In this document: piece by piece, positions 5,606 through 6,078 of the stretch | Layout of the letters: every line of letters starts with the position of its first letter | How positions within the stretch are numbered: position 1 is the first letter of the stretch | NCBI GenBank assembly: GCA_039029935.1 | Contig: JBCCFC010000861.1 | Span: forward strand, 1-6,078 | DNA length: 6,078 nt | Reading direction: 5' to 3' | From: G039029935 sp039029935 | GTDB taxonomy: Bacteria > Chloroflexota > Anaerolineae > Caldilineales > Caldilineaceae | Made by a program: the position numbers and the translations under genes | Notes under the pieces: model-generated | The model's database searches: none | Told to the model about the DNA's origin: nothing | Seen by the model: the letters and a program-made list of their open reading frames with translations, nothing else

Positions 5606-5650
5606 CTATCTCATATCGATTTGAACTCACTTCTGAGCGCGATGAGATAG
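5606..5650. repeat. 9-base inverted repeat with 27-base spacer
   Basis: CTATCTCAT at 5606-5614 faces ATGAGATAG at 5642-5650, a perfect match. It follows the 5547-5593 inverted repeat by 12 bases, so the two could fold together as one structured element. Confidence 0.5.
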
Positions 5651-5788
5651 ACGCCAAAGATTAGAGTTGTTCAGAATTAGCAATATCCGATAAATGACGA
5701 CAGTTCATAAAGCAACTTGATAAATACTCTTGCGTGGTATCAACCATCCGAAGGTAAACGAAAAATATAATTTTTTGAAAGAGATAAA

Positions 5789-5959
5789 ATGATTCAGACA
5801 TATGTGCATGGATATGATCCAAGAGAGAATATCCGCCTACAAGACCAAGCTATGACGCTGGTTGAGTTGCTCCATGTCGATACGGCCTACCCTGCTGGCA
5901 GTCGTGTATTGGAAGCAGGCTGTGGTGTCGGTTCACAAACCAGGGCTGTTCAGTTCTAA
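5789..5959 (+). pseudogene. SAM-dependent methyltransferase, 5' fragment cut by an insertion sequence
   Basis: The frame opens with ATG at 5789 and gives YVHGYDPRENIRLQDQA at residues 5-21, then TLVELLHVDTAYPAGS, then motif I of class I methyltransferases V40-L-E-A-G-C-G-V-G48-S-Q-T, the SAM-binding loop. Family likeness ends at T51 (5939-5941); five unrelated residues follow before TAA at 5957. A full enzyme of this type would have some 250 or more residues, so at least three quarters is missing. The break coincides with the palindrome that starts the insertion element, so the rest of the gene probably lies beyond the element outside the window. GAGATAAA before the ATG gives only a weak ribosome binding site. 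The substrate is unknown. As it stands the product cannot be active. Confidence 0.85.
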
Positions 5960-6078
5960 AGAACGCCCTGATAATCAAGAAGATGGTAAATATCCATGCT
6001 ATTGCGAAAAATAGCAAGACGAACATTGGAAATGCCATTATGCCGAAGAATGTTGAGGGCAAAACTGCGAAGGCAAGA
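5941..6078 (-). mobile_element. End of an ISAs1-like insertion sequence (partial)
   Basis: The element's edge is placed at about 5941 because methyltransferase homology ends there and a palindromic end begins. CAGGGC (5941-5946) pairs with GCCCTG (5965-5970), and GTTC (5948-5951) with GAAC (5961-5964). The transposase reading frame ends inside this palindrome, only 15 bases from the edge, which is the compact design of insertion sequences. The other end, the matching terminal repeat and any target duplication are beyond the right edge. The exact boundary may be off by a few bases. Confidence 0.65.
5956..6078 (-). CDS. ISAs1-like DDE transposase, C-terminal end (partial)
   Basis: On the minus strand the frame entering from the right edge gives 40 residues ending at TAG (5956-5958). 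They include LRSFALNILRHNGISNVRLA at residues 3-22, followed by a segment ending HLLDYQGVL. ISAs1-type DDE transposases finish with a helix of the form L-R-x-x-A-L/I-N-x-L-R-x-x-G-x-x-N-I/V-x-x-A, then a short tail ending in L-x-x-x-G, which is matched here. The catalytic DDE residues lie outside the window. The gene runs opposite to the methyltransferase it disrupts. A hydrophobic frame on the same strand over the same bases is a shadow. Confidence 0.65.
   Translation of the reverse strand, partial: SCLRSFALNILRHNGISNVRLAIFRNSMDIYHLLDYQGVL

Larger units (their letters stand above)
5384..5788. other. AT-rich intergenic region between divergent genes
   Basis: About 400 bases lie between the toxin-antitoxin promoter and the methyltransferase start. 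Stops are frequent in all frames and no family is recognisable. The notable content is the pair of inverted repeats at 5547-5593 and 5606-5650. TATAAT at 5766-5771 could be the -10 of the methyltransferase gene, but no matching -35 is seen. Base use is visibly richer in A and T than in the gene cluster to the left, which would fit acquired or decaying DNA. Confidence 0.6.

Noticed and set aside
5582..5650. 22-codon plus-strand small ORF
   Set aside because: There is no ribosome binding site, and it is contained in the inverted-repeat region; an ORF this short is expected by chance.
5600..5650. tRNA-like T-loop (GTTCAAATC on the minus strand)
   Set aside because: The flanking bases do not pair as a T stem, and no anticodon or D arm can be placed.
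5850..6062. Hydrophobic minus-strand frame resembling a membrane protein
   Set aside because: It overlaps the transposase tail in another frame and runs on antisense through the methyltransferase; the transposase reading is far more specific.

Overview
The window looks like a piece of an environmental bacterial chromosome of moderate GC content. The gene families (a divergent FabG-like SDR, a CMD-family protein, a YghO-like GNAT, a UPF0175/DUF3368 toxin-antitoxin pair, an ISAs1-like transposase) and the short tandem repeats in the gaps would suit a Chloroflexota (Anaerolineae-type) or cyanobacterium-like genome. That assignment is inference; no marker gene is present.

Layout. Bases 1-99 are the C-terminal end of a plus-strand gene, probably a glycoside hydrolase family 3 protein. 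Bases 190-4284 hold a co-directional plus-strand run: an SDR-fold protein without the catalytic Tyr/Lys pair, a SRPBCC-fold protein, a carboxymuconolactone decarboxylase-family protein, a four-helix membrane protein, a two-part GNAT-like protein, and a second RimJ/RimL-type GNAT broken by an in-frame amber codon. The last four are packed tightly (gaps of 3 and 11 bases, then an 8-base overlap) and are probably co-transcribed. The first three gaps instead carry short tandem repeats of period 7, 8 and 9. The one after the SDR gene is arranged as a large inverted repeat that ends just before the next start codon.

Bases 4472-5286 on the minus strand are a two-gene toxin-antitoxin operon, with a UPF0175 antitoxin first and a DUF3368 PIN-like toxin overlapping it by ATGA. 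It has a near-consensus promoter at 5354-5383. A roughly 400-base AT-rich gap follows and carries two inverted repeats but no gene I can support.

Bases 5789-5941 begin a SAM-dependent methyltransferase that is cut off just after SAM-binding motif I. The cause is visible: at about 5941 the sequence changes into the end of an insertion sequence whose minus-strand transposase (ISAs1-like C-terminus, stop at 5956) runs off the right edge.

The right half therefore shows accessory-DNA traits (toxin-antitoxin pair, nonsense-interrupted gene, IS-disrupted gene), while the left half looks like an ordinary metabolic gene cluster whose pathway cannot be named from sequence alone. I see no rRNA, tRNA, CRISPR array or replication origin. 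No clear new system is present; the points most worth a second look are the catalytically altered SDR, the serial gap repeats, the amber-interrupted GNAT and the IS-disrupted methyltransferase.
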